Assembly (NCBI GenBank): GCA_003599415.1
Contig: QZKB01000133.1
Location: 34,481 to 98,480 of the forward strand
Origin: Ignavibacteriales bacterium
GTDB lineage: Bacteria; Bacteroidota; Ignavibacteria; Ignavibacteriales; SURF-24
DNA: 64,000 nucleotides
Direction of reading: 5' to 3'
Below, piece after piece: positions 1-9,832 of the stretch. Below the pieces are notes generated by a model. It was not told the origin of the DNA. It ran no database searches and saw only the letters and a list, made by a program, of their open reading frames with translations. The position numbers and the translations under genes are program-made. How positions within the stretch are numbered: position 1 is the stretch's first letter; every line of letters begins with the position of its first letter.

Positions 1-287
1 CCGGTATAAAATGAACAGTTCGTCAATCCTTTTTCATTCCTGGTTTTGTTTGCTATTTCAATCTCAACTTCTGAAATATCGATGCCGACAATCTTTTCAC
101 AATTAAATTTCTCAGCAATCTGGAATACTAATTTGCCTGATGCACAACCAATATCAAGTACTTCAGATTTTTCATCTAGTCCTAATCCCAGGATTCTTTG
201 AAAGAATTCATCGGAAGGCAGAGTGTTGTAAATACCTGCAAACTGATTGTAATGCAACTGTATGTTTTTTTCGTTAAATGAGTTCAT
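1..287 (-). CDS. SAM-dependent class I methyltransferase, C-terminus truncated by window edge
   Basis: My reverse-strand translation from ATG at 287: MNSFNEKNIQLHYNQFAGIYNTLPSDEFFQRILGLGLDEKSEVLDIGCASGKLVFQIAEKFNCEKIVGIDISEVEIEIANK...; motif I VLDIGCASG and GIDIS. Confidence 0.8.
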   Translation of the reverse strand, partial: MNSFNEKNIQLHYNQFAGIYNTLPSDEFFQRILGLGLDEKSEVLDIGCASGKLVFQIAEKFNCEKIVGIDISEVEIEIANKTRNEKGLTNCSFYT

Positions 288-330
288 TATACTTCCTTTG
301 ATTTAGCCATAATGCATGTACCATAATTTT

Positions 331-2112
331 TTATTCCATACTCTTTTCTTTATAAAACTTTTGAAGTGTACTGAACGCTTTCTTTTTATTTCCTTCATTT
401 GAAATTAAACCTTTACGATTAAAATAATCCTGTATGTTTGGTAAAGGTCTTCTCGGAGAACGGAAATCATACAAAATCCAAGGACACATTCCTTTCATAA
501 AACTAATTTTACTCAGCATCTTTACCTGTTCGCGGTAAATTGCGTCCTGGTATTCTTCTGTCCAGCGTGTATCTTCATCGCCGTGTAATCCAAATTTAGC
601 ACCTCCGCCGAATTCAGAAATTATTAGTGGTTTATTAAATTTCGTCTCCCACGTAAAATCTTTTATATCTTTAATTGAATAAGAATACCAGCCAAGGTAT
701 TCATTTGCACCTATAACATCTAAGTATTCAGATAGCGGATCATCAACTGTTATAACTTTGTCTTTATATGTCAGTTCAGTTGCTGCAGATACTAATCTTG
801 TCGGGTCATTCTTTTTTGCTTTTGCAATTAAGCTTGTTAAAAAATCCAGACGTTTCTCTGAGCGTGGTGTTTCATTTGCAACCGACCAGATAATTACTGA
901 TGCACGGTTTTTATCACGGCAAATCATCTCAGCAAGCTGCTGCTCTGCAAGTTTATAAGTATTCTTATTTTCCCAAAGTATTGTCCAGTAAACCGGAATT
1001 TCAGACCAAACCATGATTCCCATTTTATCTGCAAGCCGTGTCATATATTCATTATGAGGATAATGTGCAAGACGAACAAAATTGCACCCAAGTTCCTTAG
1101 CGCTGTTCAATATTTTCTCTGCATCTTCAATCGAGTTAGCTCTTCCGCCACGGATAGGCGATTCTTCATGAATTGATATTCCTCTTAAGAAAACCTGAGT
1201 TCCATTAAGCAAAATATTAGTGCCTTCAGTCTTTATTGTCCTGAATCCCATCTGGTCTTTAACTGTATCAGTTTCCGTTTCAAGAATTACATCATAAAGT
1301 TTTGGAGATTCAGGTGACCATAAGTTTACTTCGGCATTAATTGAAAATGAATAAAAGTTTTCCTCTGTCCTCACAGGAATTGTTTCAATATTTAATTCCG
1401 GAATTTTCAATTTAACGGTTTGCTCATTTGAATCGCCGTTTAACTTTAACCAACCGGAAATAACATTATTATTATTCGGGTCAAGCTGAACAAAATAATC
1501 CTGGATAAAGACTTCCGGTACTTCTACAATATTAACATCTCTTGTTATTCCTCCATAATTCCACCAATCCGTATTCAGGGTTGGAACACCATCTCTCAGC
1601 CGCTTATTATCTGCTTTTACAACAATAAAGTTATCACCTTCTTTCAGCAGGTTTGTAATTTCAAAATTGAATGGGGTAAATCCACCTGTGTGATGACCTG
1701 TTTTTTCACCGTTTACATATACATATGCATCATAGTTAACAGCGCCAAAGTGAATGAAAGTCCGCACGCCGCTTTTAGGTTTGTAGCTGAAAGATTTTTT
1801 ATACCATACTGTGCCTTCATAAAAGAAAAGATCCTGGCGCTGAGTGTTCCAGTCACCCGGTACTTTTAATAAATCAGATTTGTCAAAATCATATTCAACA
1901 AGATCTGATTTGGATTTTGGTTTTGCATTTTTAAAGTATCCCCATTTACTTTCCTCATACCTGTAATTGTAAAATCCGTTCTCATAGGGATCAACAATGA
2001 TTGACCAGTCACCGTTAAGTGAAATTATCTTTCTGTTTAGAACATTATTAATCTGGTCTTGTGAATAGAGAAACGAAGTACAAAACAAAATGGAAAGTAT
2101 AAAATTTTTCAT
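331..2112 (-). CDS. Glycoside hydrolase family 2 protein, beta-glucuronidase-like, secreted
   Basis: Signal peptide MKNFILSILFCTSFLYSQ; GH2 sandwich, Ig and TIM regions; acid/base in IIWSVANETP and nucleophile in LIISEFGGGAKFGLHGD. Confidence 0.85.
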   Translation of the reverse strand: MKNFILSILFCTSFLYSQDQINNVLNRKIISLNGDWSIIVDPYENGFYNYRYEESKWGYFKNAKPKSKSDLVEYDFDKSDLLKVPGDWNTQRQDLFFYEGTVWYKKSFSYKPKSGVRTFIHFGAVNYDAYVYVNGEKTGHHTGGFTPFNFEITNLLKEGDNFIVVKADNKRLRDGVPTLNTDWWNYGGITRDVNIVEVPEVFIQDYFVQLDPNNNNVISGWLKLNGDSNEQTVKLKIPELNIETIPVRTEENFYSFSINAEVNLWSPESPKLYDVILETETDTVKDQMGFRTIKTEGTNILLNGTQVFLRGISIHEESPIRGGRANSIEDAEKILNSAKELGCNFVRLAHYPHNEYMTRLADKMGIMVWSEIPVYWTILWENKNTYKLAEQQLAEMICRDKNRASVIIWSVANETPRSEKRLDFLTSLIAKAKKNDPTRLVSAATELTYKDKVITVDDPLSEYLDVIGANEYLGWYSYSIKDIKDFTWETKFNKPLIISEFGGGAKFGLHGDEDTRWTEEYQDAIYREQVKMLSKISFMKGMCPWILYDFRSPRRPLPNIQDYFNRKGLISNEGNKKKAFSTLQKFYKEKSME

Positions 2113-2210
2113 AATTACCTTTGAATTGTGAAAATCCGGGATTCAATTTAAGAAATAATGATAAATGAATGAAGGGATGAGCGAGTAAAATTATCGGGAA
2201 GAGATGTTGA

Positions 2211-2239
2211 AACAAAAAACTCCGGCATTAATGCCGGAG
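2211..2239 (-). terminator. Rho-independent terminator of the efflux operon
   Basis: Perfect 20-bp palindrome CTCCGGCATTAATGCCGGAG followed on the minus strand by TTTTTT, just after the permease stop. Confidence 0.75.
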
Positions 2240-2278
2240 CTATTTTGAAAACATCTATTTTGAAAATATCAATTTTAG

Positions 2279-3514
2279 TTATTCATATCTTAGTGCTTCA
2301 ATAGGATCCAGGTTTGAAGCTTTATATGCGGGATAAGTACCGAATGTTACACCGACAACTACACACAACAGTATACCTACCATGACAGAAGAAATTGGTA
2401 TTGTCGGATCAGCCTGTAAAAAAGAACCTGCAAGATTACCAACCATAACACCAATTACAATTCCAAGCACACCACCAAACAATGAGAGGACAATCGATTC
2501 AATTAAAAACTGGATTAGGATATTACTCTTTCGAGCACCAATTGCTTTTCTTATTCCAATTTCCCGTGTTCTTTCTGTTACCGATACAAGCATTATATTC
2601 ATAATACCAACTCCGGCTGCAAGCAAAGCAATTGCAGCAATAACAACAGCGCCAATTTTTACATACTTGGTTGTATTGTTAATAGTAGTCATAATTGTTT
2701 CATTAGAGAATATTTCAAAATCGTTATCTTTTCCCGGTTCAACTTTTCTAATCGCCCTGAAATGACCAATTGCCTGTTCAATGGTTGCTTCGTACTGATC
2801 TCTTCCGGTTGCCATAACTGTTATGTTAACACTTCTGTTATACTTACCGTAAAAACCCTGGAATGTAGTAATAGGAATGATAGCAAAGTTATCCCGGCTT
2901 TGACCGAATAATTCGCCCTGACCTTCATACACACCAATTACCTGCAGCCTGTTGCCATCAATCCTTATATATTGTCCAACCGGATCAATAAACTGGAATA
3001 ATTTATTGGCAACATCCTTACCTAACACAACAACTCTGTTAGATCTTTCAACATCATTATCATTTATTGGTCGTCCTTCTTCAACAATCCATTTGTTGTT
3101 TGGTTGGGCTTCAGGAGTAATACCGCAGAACTGTACATTCGGATTTGTTTCAACATTACCATACTTGGCTTGTTTTGCAAAGCCCCACATTTCTGCACCA
3201 ACAGACTGAGCAATTGTTAATTTATCTTTTAGCCTGTAAAATTCTTCAAGTGTAAGATCGTGCCTGTTCCTGTATTTCTCCCAGAATTCAGGTCCACCAC
3301 CTTCCATTACAGGAAATTTCTGGATCTGAAAAGTATTCTGGCCAAGCTGAGATACACCGGATTCGATGCTATTCTCTAACATTGTAAGAATTGTGCTTAT
3401 AGAGATAATTGAAAAAATTCCAACTACAATTCCAAGAATTGTAAGTAAAGATCTCAGCTTATTTGTCCTTAATGATCTTAACGCGACTAATAGAATTTCG
3501 ACATATTTCATCAC
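2279..3514 (-). CDS. ABC transporter permease, MacB/FtsX family
   Basis: N-terminal ALRSLRTNKLRSLLTILGIVVGI and C-terminal GVGIMNIMLVSVTERTREIGIRKAIGAR / PIEALRYE. Confidence 0.9.
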   Translation of the reverse strand: MMKYVEILLVALRSLRTNKLRSLLTILGIVVGIFSIISISTILTMLENSIESGVSQLGQNTFQIQKFPVMEGGGPEFWEKYRNRHDLTLEEFYRLKDKLTIAQSVGAEMWGFAKQAKYGNVETNPNVQFCGITPEAQPNNKWIVEEGRPINDNDVERSNRVVVLGKDVANKLFQFIDPVGQYIRIDGNRLQVIGVYEGQGELFGQSRDNFAIIPITTFQGFYGKYNRSVNITVMATGRDQYEATIEQAIGHFRAIRKVEPGKDNDFEIFSNETIMTTINNTTKYVKIGAVVIAAIALLAAGVGIMNIMLVSVTERTREIGIRKAIGARKSNILIQFLIESIVLSLFGGVLGIVIGVMVGNLAGSFLQADPTIPISSVMVGILLCVVVGVTFGTYPAYKASNLDPIEALRYE

Positions 3515-4746
3515 TCATACCTCAATGCTTCCACAGGATCCATTTTGGCAGCAGTGTAAGCTGGAGCAAATCCTGCTATTAATCCTGTTATTAATGAAAT
3601 CACAATCGCAAGTATAACGGAATCAAATTGAACAGAAGTTGGAAGGAACTGGTTAACAATCATACTTAGAATTATAGCACCTATTAATCCTATAAAACCA
3701 CCAAGCAAACAGATAATTGTAGCCTCAGAAATAAATTGAGTCCATATAGTTCTTCTCTTTGCTCCAATCGCTTTCCTTATACCAATTTCTTTTGTCCTTT
3801 CTTTTACGGAAACAAACATGATGTTCATAATTCCGATTGCGCCGACAAACAAAGACAATCCTGTAATAAACAAGCCTGCAATCTGAATAACACCGACTGT
3901 TTGATTGTATTGTTCGGTAAGTCCTTCCTGCTGGTTTACTGAAAAATCATTTTCTTTGTAGTACGGCAGTCCGCGTACTTTTCTCATTATTCCATCAGCT
4001 TCTTCTTTCGTTTCAGCAATCATTGCTGTGCTTGGAGCTCTTACAACAATGGTAACGCTTCTGAAATCTTCCGGCAGCCAGTATTTGAATATCGTTCCAA
4101 TGGGAACAAAGACCTGTTTATCAGGATTGAAGCTACCCATTATAAAACTGCCAAGTTCATTAAGAACACCAATAACCTTGAAATTTATGTTACCGATTTT
4201 AATAATTTTATCCGTAGCAGTTAAATTCGGGAAAAGATTTTTAGCGACTTCGCTGCCTAAAACAACAACATTTCTTGAACCTTTGCTTTCAAGCTCATTA
4301 AAAAATCTACCTTCGGCAAAAGTAAAATTAGTTGTAGCAAGATAATCTGAGGTTGAGCCCGAAATTATAGTTGTACTTGTTTTCTGGTCTCCATATTTCA
4401 AATTTTGAGTAGCCCAAAGAGACGGTGCAATTGCAATAGGGGTTTTGGCCATACTTTTAAATTTTTCATACTCGTCCATCGTAATATTTTTCCGGTTCCT
4501 TATTTTCCACCATTCATCATCTGAGAACCAGGCCCATTTATCTATATATAAATTATCAGAGCCCATTGCACTTATTCCCCTCTGAAAAGCTCCGTCAATT
4601 CCTTTTATAGCTGTTGACATAAGTACAACAGAAGTAACACCGATAAAAATTCCGAGTGTTGTAAGTGCTGCTCTTATCTTGTTTGCCCTAAGCGCTCTTA
4701 AGGAAATGATTAAACCTTCTTTCAACTCATAAAAATAATTTTTCAT
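3511..4746 (-). CDS. ABC transporter permease, MacB/FtsX family (paralogous second subunit)
   Basis: Same architecture as 2279..3514; GAIGIMNIMFVSVKERTKEIGIRKAIGAKR; 4-bp overlap with the next permease. Confidence 0.9.
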   Translation of the reverse strand: MKNYFYELKEGLIISLRALRANKIRAALTTLGIFIGVTSVVLMSTAIKGIDGAFQRGISAMGSDNLYIDKWAWFSDDEWWKIRNRKNITMDEYEKFKSMAKTPIAIAPSLWATQNLKYGDQKTSTTIISGSTSDYLATTNFTFAEGRFFNELESKGSRNVVVLGSEVAKNLFPNLTATDKIIKIGNINFKVIGVLNELGSFIMGSFNPDKQVFVPIGTIFKYWLPEDFRSVTIVVRAPSTAMIAETKEEADGIMRKVRGLPYYKENDFSVNQQEGLTEQYNQTVGVIQIAGLFITGLSLFVGAIGIMNIMFVSVKERTKEIGIRKAIGAKRRTIWTQFISEATIICLLGGFIGLIGAIILSMIVNQFLPTSVQFDSVILAIVISLITGLIAGFAPAYTAAKMDPVEALRYE

Positions 4747-4755
4747 ATTTATCTT

Positions 4756-5481
4756 CTATTGTTGGAAAGATAATTTTTGTCCGTTTGGAATATACCTGTT
4801 TTTTACTTCTTCATCTTTTTCAATCAAACCATCACGAAGCCTTATAATTCTTGCTGCATGCTCTGCAATATATTCTTCGTGTGTAACGAGAATAATTGTG
4901 TTGCCCTGAAGATAAATCTCATTGAACAGAGTCATAATATCTTCACCTGTTTTTGAGTCGAGGTTACCTGTAGGTTCATCTGCAAGAATAATTGCGGGAT
5001 TAGTAACAAGTGCTCTTGCAATTGCAACACGTTGTCTTTGTCCGCCGGATAATTCATTTGGTTTGTGATGAACTCTGTCTCCAAGACCAACATTAATTAA
5101 AGCCTGCCTTGCACGTTCTTTTCTTTCATTGGAGGGGACGCCTGCGTAAATTAAAGGCAATTCAACATTATGCAGGGAATCAGATCTTGGCAGCAAATTG
5201 AAAGTCTGGAACACAAAACCTATTTCTTTATTTCTAACTTTGGCAAGCTCATTATCAGTCATGTTGCTTACATCAACACCTTTGAATTCATATTTGCCGT
5301 GTGTTGGAGTATCAAGACAGCCAAGCATATTCATTAAAGTTGATTTACCGGAACCTGAGGGTCCCATAATCGCGACATATTCATTCTTATTGATTGTAAG
5401 AGAAACATCGTGTAAAGCATGCACCCGCTCTGATCCTACCTGATAAATTTTAGCTATATGTTCTATATTTATAATATTCAT
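4756..5481 (-). CDS. ABC transporter ATP-binding protein (MacB/LolD type)
   Basis: Walker [10 protein letters not shown], signature [15 protein letters not shown], Walker [13 protein letters not shown]. Confidence 0.95.
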   Translation of the reverse strand: MNIINIEHIAKIYQVGSERVHALHDVSLTINKNEYVAIMGPSGSGKSTLMNMLGCLDTPTHGKYEFKGVDVSNMTDNELAKVRNKEIGFVFQTFNLLPRSDSLHNVELPLIYAGVPSNERKERARQALINVGLGDRVHHKPNELSGGQRQRVAIARALVTNPAIILADEPTGNLDSKTGEDIMTLFNEIYLQGNTIILVTHEEYIAEHAARIIRLRDGLIEKDEEVKNRYIPNGQKLSFQQ

Positions 5482-5488
5482 TTTATTT

Positions 5489-5543
5489 CCGGTTTTATTT
5501 AAAAGTGATTAAAACCGGGAAGCGGATAACTTAACCCGGTTTT
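5489..5543 (-). repeat. Three-copy complementary repeat able to form two mutually exclusive hairpins upstream of the ATPase start
   Basis: Plus strand CCGGTTTT (5489-5496), AAAACCGGG (5511-5519), CCCGGTTTT (5535-5543) in the 72-bp gap between adaptor and ATPase genes. Confidence 0.6.
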
Positions 5544-5553
5544 AATTAATCAT

Positions 5554-6861
5554 TTAACTTGCTTGTTCTTTATTGCCGGTTTTTTTGCCGCCGCCTTCAA
5601 CTCTTACATTCAGCTTATCCTGAAGTTCTCTTGATATTGCACGGTAAGGACCGCTAATAACTTTTTCGCCGCCTTTTAATCCGTTTTTTATTTCAATATA
5701 ATTATCATCACTAATACCGGTTTCAACTTCAACCATTTTAGCTTTATTATTTTCAGCAAGGAAAACTACTTCTTTAGGTTTTTTATCTTTTTTATTTTCT
5801 TTTGTAGTTGGAGCTGCTTCATCTTCACCTGCAGGATTAGCTTCCGGCATCTTACCTCTTGCAGTAACACTTTGGATTGGGACTGACCAAACATCAAGTT
5901 TAGTTTCTGTTTCAATATCTGCATTGCAGGACATACCCGGTCTAACCGATTTATCAACATCAACCAATCTGATTTTCACTTCGAAATTAACAACTTCCTG
6001 CTGTGTACCTGTTCCGGTTGTAGTAGCACTGTTTGCAATTTCAGAAACCACACCATTAAAAATTTTATCACCATAAGCATCAATGGTAATACGTGCTGTA
6101 TCTCCTATTGAAACAAGCACAACATCATTTTCATCAACTTCAACCGTAGCTTCCATAACGGAGAGATCTGCAACGGTCATTATATCCGTACCCTGACTAA
6201 ATCCACTACCTAAAACTCTCTCACCAAGTTCAACATTTAAAGCGCTTATTGTTCCGTTCATCGGAGAATAGATTGTTGTTTTATATAAATTTTCCTGTGC
6301 TTCTTTTAATGAAGCCTGAGCCTGGGCAACATAGGATTGCTGGGATTCATAATCACTCTGCGTTGTAAGAAAATTTGATTTGGCAGCTTCCAGTTCAGCA
6401 TCACTTGAAAGTTTCTTTTCATACAAACCTTTCACTCTATCAAAATCAGATTTAACTTTATCCAATAAAGCTTTTGCCCTGCTTAATCCTGACTTGGCAG
6501 ATTCAAGAGTTGCTGCTGCTCTATCTCTTGCAGCAAGGTAAGTATCAGGTTTTATCTTGATAAGAAGCTGACCTTTTTTAACCTGGTCTCCTTCCTTAAC
6601 CGGAAGTTCTACAATTTCGCCAGTTACTTCAGGGGTAATAACAACTTTGTATTCAGGATTGATTTTTCCTGTTGCAGTGACAATCTGGGTTATATCGCGT
6701 TTAATAACGTCATCAACCTGAACAATCGAGATTTCTTCTTTATTCCCGCTAAGAACTACAAGTAAAATTAATACAACAACCAGGGTACCAATGCCACCAA
6801 AAATATAAAGTTTCTTTTTTGATTTCTTTTTATTGCCGTTTGTAGCCATTTTGTTTTGCAC
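5554..6861 (-). CDS. Efflux periplasmic adaptor subunit (HlyD/MacA family)
   Basis: N-terminal TM, biotinyl-lipoyl-like EIVELPVKEGDQVKKGQLLIKI, coiled coil, beta-barrel; adjacent to ABC and TolC genes. Confidence 0.9.
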   Translation of the reverse strand: MQNKMATNGNKKKSKKKLYIFGGIGTLVVVLILLVVLSGNKEEISIVQVDDVIKRDITQIVTATGKINPEYKVVITPEVTGEIVELPVKEGDQVKKGQLLIKIKPDTYLAARDRAAATLESAKSGLSRAKALLDKVKSDFDRVKGLYEKKLSSDAELEAAKSNFLTTQSDYESQQSYVAQAQASLKEAQENLYKTTIYSPMNGTISALNVELGERVLGSGFSQGTDIMTVADLSVMEATVEVDENDVVLVSIGDTARITIDAYGDKIFNGVVSEIANSATTTGTGTQQEVVNFEVKIRLVDVDKSVRPGMSCNADIETETKLDVWSVPIQSVTARGKMPEANPAGEDEAAPTTKENKKDKKPKEVVFLAENNKAKMVEVETGISDDNYIEIKNGLKGGEKVISGPYRAISRELQDKLNVRVEGGGKKTGNKEQAS

Positions 6862-6876
6862 TCCTATTTCAAAATT

Positions 6877-8226
6877 TTATTCGAACTTTTTATAATCTAA
6901 AATGCCAAGATAATATTCTAATTGAGATTTCAACCTGAAGAACTCAAACCTGTTATTAATGTTGGTCTGAAGCGCAGATGTATATTCTGAACTTGCCAGA
7001 AGAAGATTTACCAAAGTACTTGAACCAAGGTTATACTTTTCCTGTTCAATCTTCCTGTTTTGTTCTGCAGATAAAACGTTATTCTCACTTACGGATAAAC
7101 GTTTTTCAGCAGTCTGAAAATCAAGATAGGTTTGTTTAAGATTTATTTTAATTGTTCGTTCAAGTTCAGTTAATTCAACTTCCTTATTCTTAAAATTAAC
7201 CTTTGCGGACTGCACCTGGTTCTCTGTAGACCAGCCATCAAAAATCGGGATATCAAGTGAGAGACCAATATTATAAGATCTTGAATCACCGATTTCACTC
7301 AACTTGTTTGCACGTGAATAAAAGGAATAACTGTTAGATAAACGCGGAAAGTAACCGCTTTGAGCCATCGTTACACTGTTATCCGCACTTTTCAAACTTA
7401 ACAGCGCACTCTGATAATCAAACCTGTTGTTTAAAGTTTCGTTTACATTCTGCTGCAAATCTTTATATTGTTCAATAAGATTTTTGCCTGCCTGCAATTC
7501 AGCTTTATCCCCTGAAATCGGATCAACTAAATCAAGTTCCTGGAATACATCCAATCCTAAAGAATTAAGAAATTCACTCTGCAATGTTGCCACATCATTA
7601 CCGGCCTGAATCAATGCTAATTCAGAATTACCAACTTTTACCTGTGCGGCGTAAACATCTGCTAATGTAACAGAACCCAAACGATTTCTTTCTGTAATAA
7701 CTTCAAGGTTCTTTTTATTCCAGGCCAAATCATCTTCTCTTACTTTAAGAACTTCCTTAGCATTCAGCACCGCATAAAATCTTGTTATAATTTCAAAAAT
7801 AATATCCTGTTTTAATCTTTGTAAACTAAGTCTTGCCGCTTCAAGATTGTTTTTACTTTGAGAGATTGAAGCGAAGTTTGCAAGTCCGTCAAATAATGTC
7901 CAGTTTGCACTTGCATTCACAGAATAAGATCTGCTCTCGGATGTTTGAGCCGGTGTCGTAATTGGAATTCCAAAAAAGATAGAGGTATTACCTTTTTCTT
8001 CGGAACGAGACCAGTTGAATGATCCGCCGGCGCTGAATGACGGTAGTAACCCACCGTAAGCACTTTTTACACTGGATTCATTTCCTTCAAGACTATTGAT
8101 ACCTTTTTGCAAAACAGTATTCTTCTGAAGACCAATTTTAATAGCGTCATCTAAAGTCAGTTTCTTCTGGGCAGAAAGATTAATAGATAAGCCAACAATT
8201 AAGAGAATCGAAAGAAAATATCGCAT
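6877..8226 (-). CDS. TolC family outer membrane efflux protein
   Basis: Signal peptide, LTLDDAIKIGLQKN and repeated outer-membrane efflux protein helices, NLGSSTLVNLLLASSEYTSA. Confidence 0.9.
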   Translation of the reverse strand: MRYFLSILLIVGLSINLSAQKKLTLDDAIKIGLQKNTVLQKGINSLEGNESSVKSAYGGLLPSFSAGGSFNWSRSEEKGNTSIFFGIPITTPAQTSESRSYSVNASANWTLFDGLANFASISQSKNNLEAARLSLQRLKQDIIFEIITRFYAVLNAKEVLKVREDDLAWNKKNLEVITERNRLGSVTLADVYAAQVKVGNSELALIQAGNDVATLQSEFLNSLGLDVFQELDLVDPISGDKAELQAGKNLIEQYKDLQQNVNETLNNRFDYQSALLSLKSADNSVTMAQSGYFPRLSNSYSFYSRANKLSEIGDSRSYNIGLSLDIPIFDGWSTENQVQSAKVNFKNKEVELTELERTIKINLKQTYLDFQTAEKRLSVSENNVLSAEQNRKIEQEKYNLGSSTLVNLLLASSEYTSALQTNINNRFEFFRLKSQLEYYLGILDYKKFE

Positions 8227-8404
8227 TCTACACTCCTATGGGATAAGCAAAAATTTTCAAATTGTTATTAGTTTTGACGAGAACCGTAGATAAAAGTTAC
8301 ATCTCTGGTTAATAAAATAAAAAATTATAGTTCTATTTCCTACTTTGAAAAAAGATAGTGACAATTAATTACAATTAGAAAAGTTTAAATGAGGATTTAA
8401 TTTT

Positions 8405-9832
8405 CTATTGTCCCAGGTACTCATCCTTTATCTTTAAAAGATAAGAGTATGCTTCTTCATAATTGTTTCCGATTTTTCCATCAAGGATAGCGTCTTCTAT
8501 CGCTTGCTTAATCAGTCCTACAGTTTTAGAAGGTTTTAATTTGCAGATTTCCATAATTGTATCACCTCTGACCGGCGATTGAAATGCACGCAGCCTGTCC
8601 TTATCTTCAACGTCTCTCACCTTCTGCATTACTAATTCATAATTGGAAAGGTACTTGGAAACTTTTTTAATATCCTTACTTGTAATATCCGCACGGCAAA
8701 GTGTAATAAGATCTTCAAGATCTTCACCTGCATTTACTATTAGTCGTCTGATTGCAGAATCTGTTACTTCCTCATCGACTAATGCGATCGGGCGTAAATG
8801 TAACCGTACAAGTTTTTTAACATAATCAAGTTTATTAAGCGGTAGTTTCATCCTATGAAAAATACCATCCATCATTCTTGCGCCAATTTCTTCGTGGCCA
8901 TGAAATGTCCAGCCAACTTCTTCGTTGAATCTTTTGGTCTGTGGCTTTGCGATATCATGAACCAAAGCGGCAAACCGAAGCCAGACATCATTCGTATTTA
9001 CAGATATATTATCAACAACAAGACAGGTATGAAGAAAAACATCTTTATGATGATAGTCTTTTCTCTGCTCAACGCCAATCATATTTGAAATTTCCGGAAA
9101 GATAATTTTCATTACCTGGGTTGCCTGCAATAATTTTAATCCTACAGAAGGTTTTGGTGAAGAAAGGATTTTCAGAAATTCATCCGTTATTCTTTCCTGT
9201 TTAATTATTTCAAGCCGGTTTGCCAAAGAGCTTATTGCATTAAATACTTCTTCGTTAATATTAAAATCAAGCTGAGATGCAAAACGTATTGCCCGGAGAA
9301 TTCTTAAGGGATCATCATTAAATGTTATGTTTGGATCAATCGGAGTCCGGATTATTTTATTTTTCAGGTCATCCATTCCGTTAAATGTATCAACAAGTTC
9401 ACCGTATTTTTTTTTATTCAATGATACAGCTAATGTATTAATTGTAAAATCACGGCGGTTAATATCATCCTGGAATGTTCCTGTTTCCACCACAGGATTT
9501 CTGCTGTTTTTCTTATAGGATTCTTTACGGGCACCAACAAATTCAAGATCGATATCATTATACCTGAAATGCGCGGTACCGAAATTTCTGAATACTGCAA
9601 TCTGATTTATACCCAGGGCCTGGGAATATCTTGTTGCAAATTCAATTCCGTCACCAACAATTAAGAAATCAATTTCGCTTGTATCTCTCTGAAGTATAAA
9701 GTCGCGTACAAATCCACCGACAGCATAAATTTCAAAATTCATCCGCTCAGCAATGTCAGAAGCTAATAAAAATTCCTGGGCTGAGAAATATTCTGAAAAC
9801 TTTTCTTTATATAATTCTGATTCGTCCATCAT
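8405..9832 (-). CDS. CCA tRNA nucleotidyltransferase / poly(A) polymerase family with HD domain
   Basis: VGGFVRDFILQRDTSEIDFLIVGDG nucleotidyltransferase motif; HHKDVFLHTCLVVDNI...AALVHDIAKP HD domain. Confidence 0.9.
   Translation of the reverse strand: MMDESELYKEKFSEYFSAQEFLLASDIAERMNFEIYAVGGFVRDFILQRDTSEIDFLIVGDGIEFATRYSQALGINQIAVFRNFGTAHFRYNDIDLEFVGARKESYKKNSRNPVVETGTFQDDINRRDFTINTLAVSLNKKKYGELVDTFNGMDDLKNKIIRTPIDPNITFNDDPLRILRAIRFASQLDFNINEEVFNAISSLANRLEIIKQERITDEFLKILSSPKPSVGLKLLQATQVMKIIFPEISNMIGVEQRKDYHHKDVFLHTCLVVDNISVNTNDVWLRFAALVHDIAKPQTKRFNEEVGWTFHGHEEIGARMMDGIFHRMKLPLNKLDYVKKLVRLHLRPIALVDEEVTDSAIRRLIVNAGEDLEDLITLCRADITSKDIKKVSKYLSNYELVMQKVRDVEDKDRLRAFQSPVRGDTIMEICKLKPSKTVGLIKQAIEDAILDGKIGNNYEEAYSYLLKIKDEYLGQ

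Noticed and set aside
758-958. ORF on + strand (66 aa)
   Set aside because: Antisense to the well-supported GH2 gene; no RBS or family signature. The same applies to other antisense ORFs over clear genes (2382-2765, 2952-3209, 4028-4345, 10943-11218, 50951-51412, 55973-56419).
8227-8404. Possible hairpin AACC-AGAT...ATCT-GGTT upstream of the TolC gene
   Set aside because: Interrupted short stem without other support.
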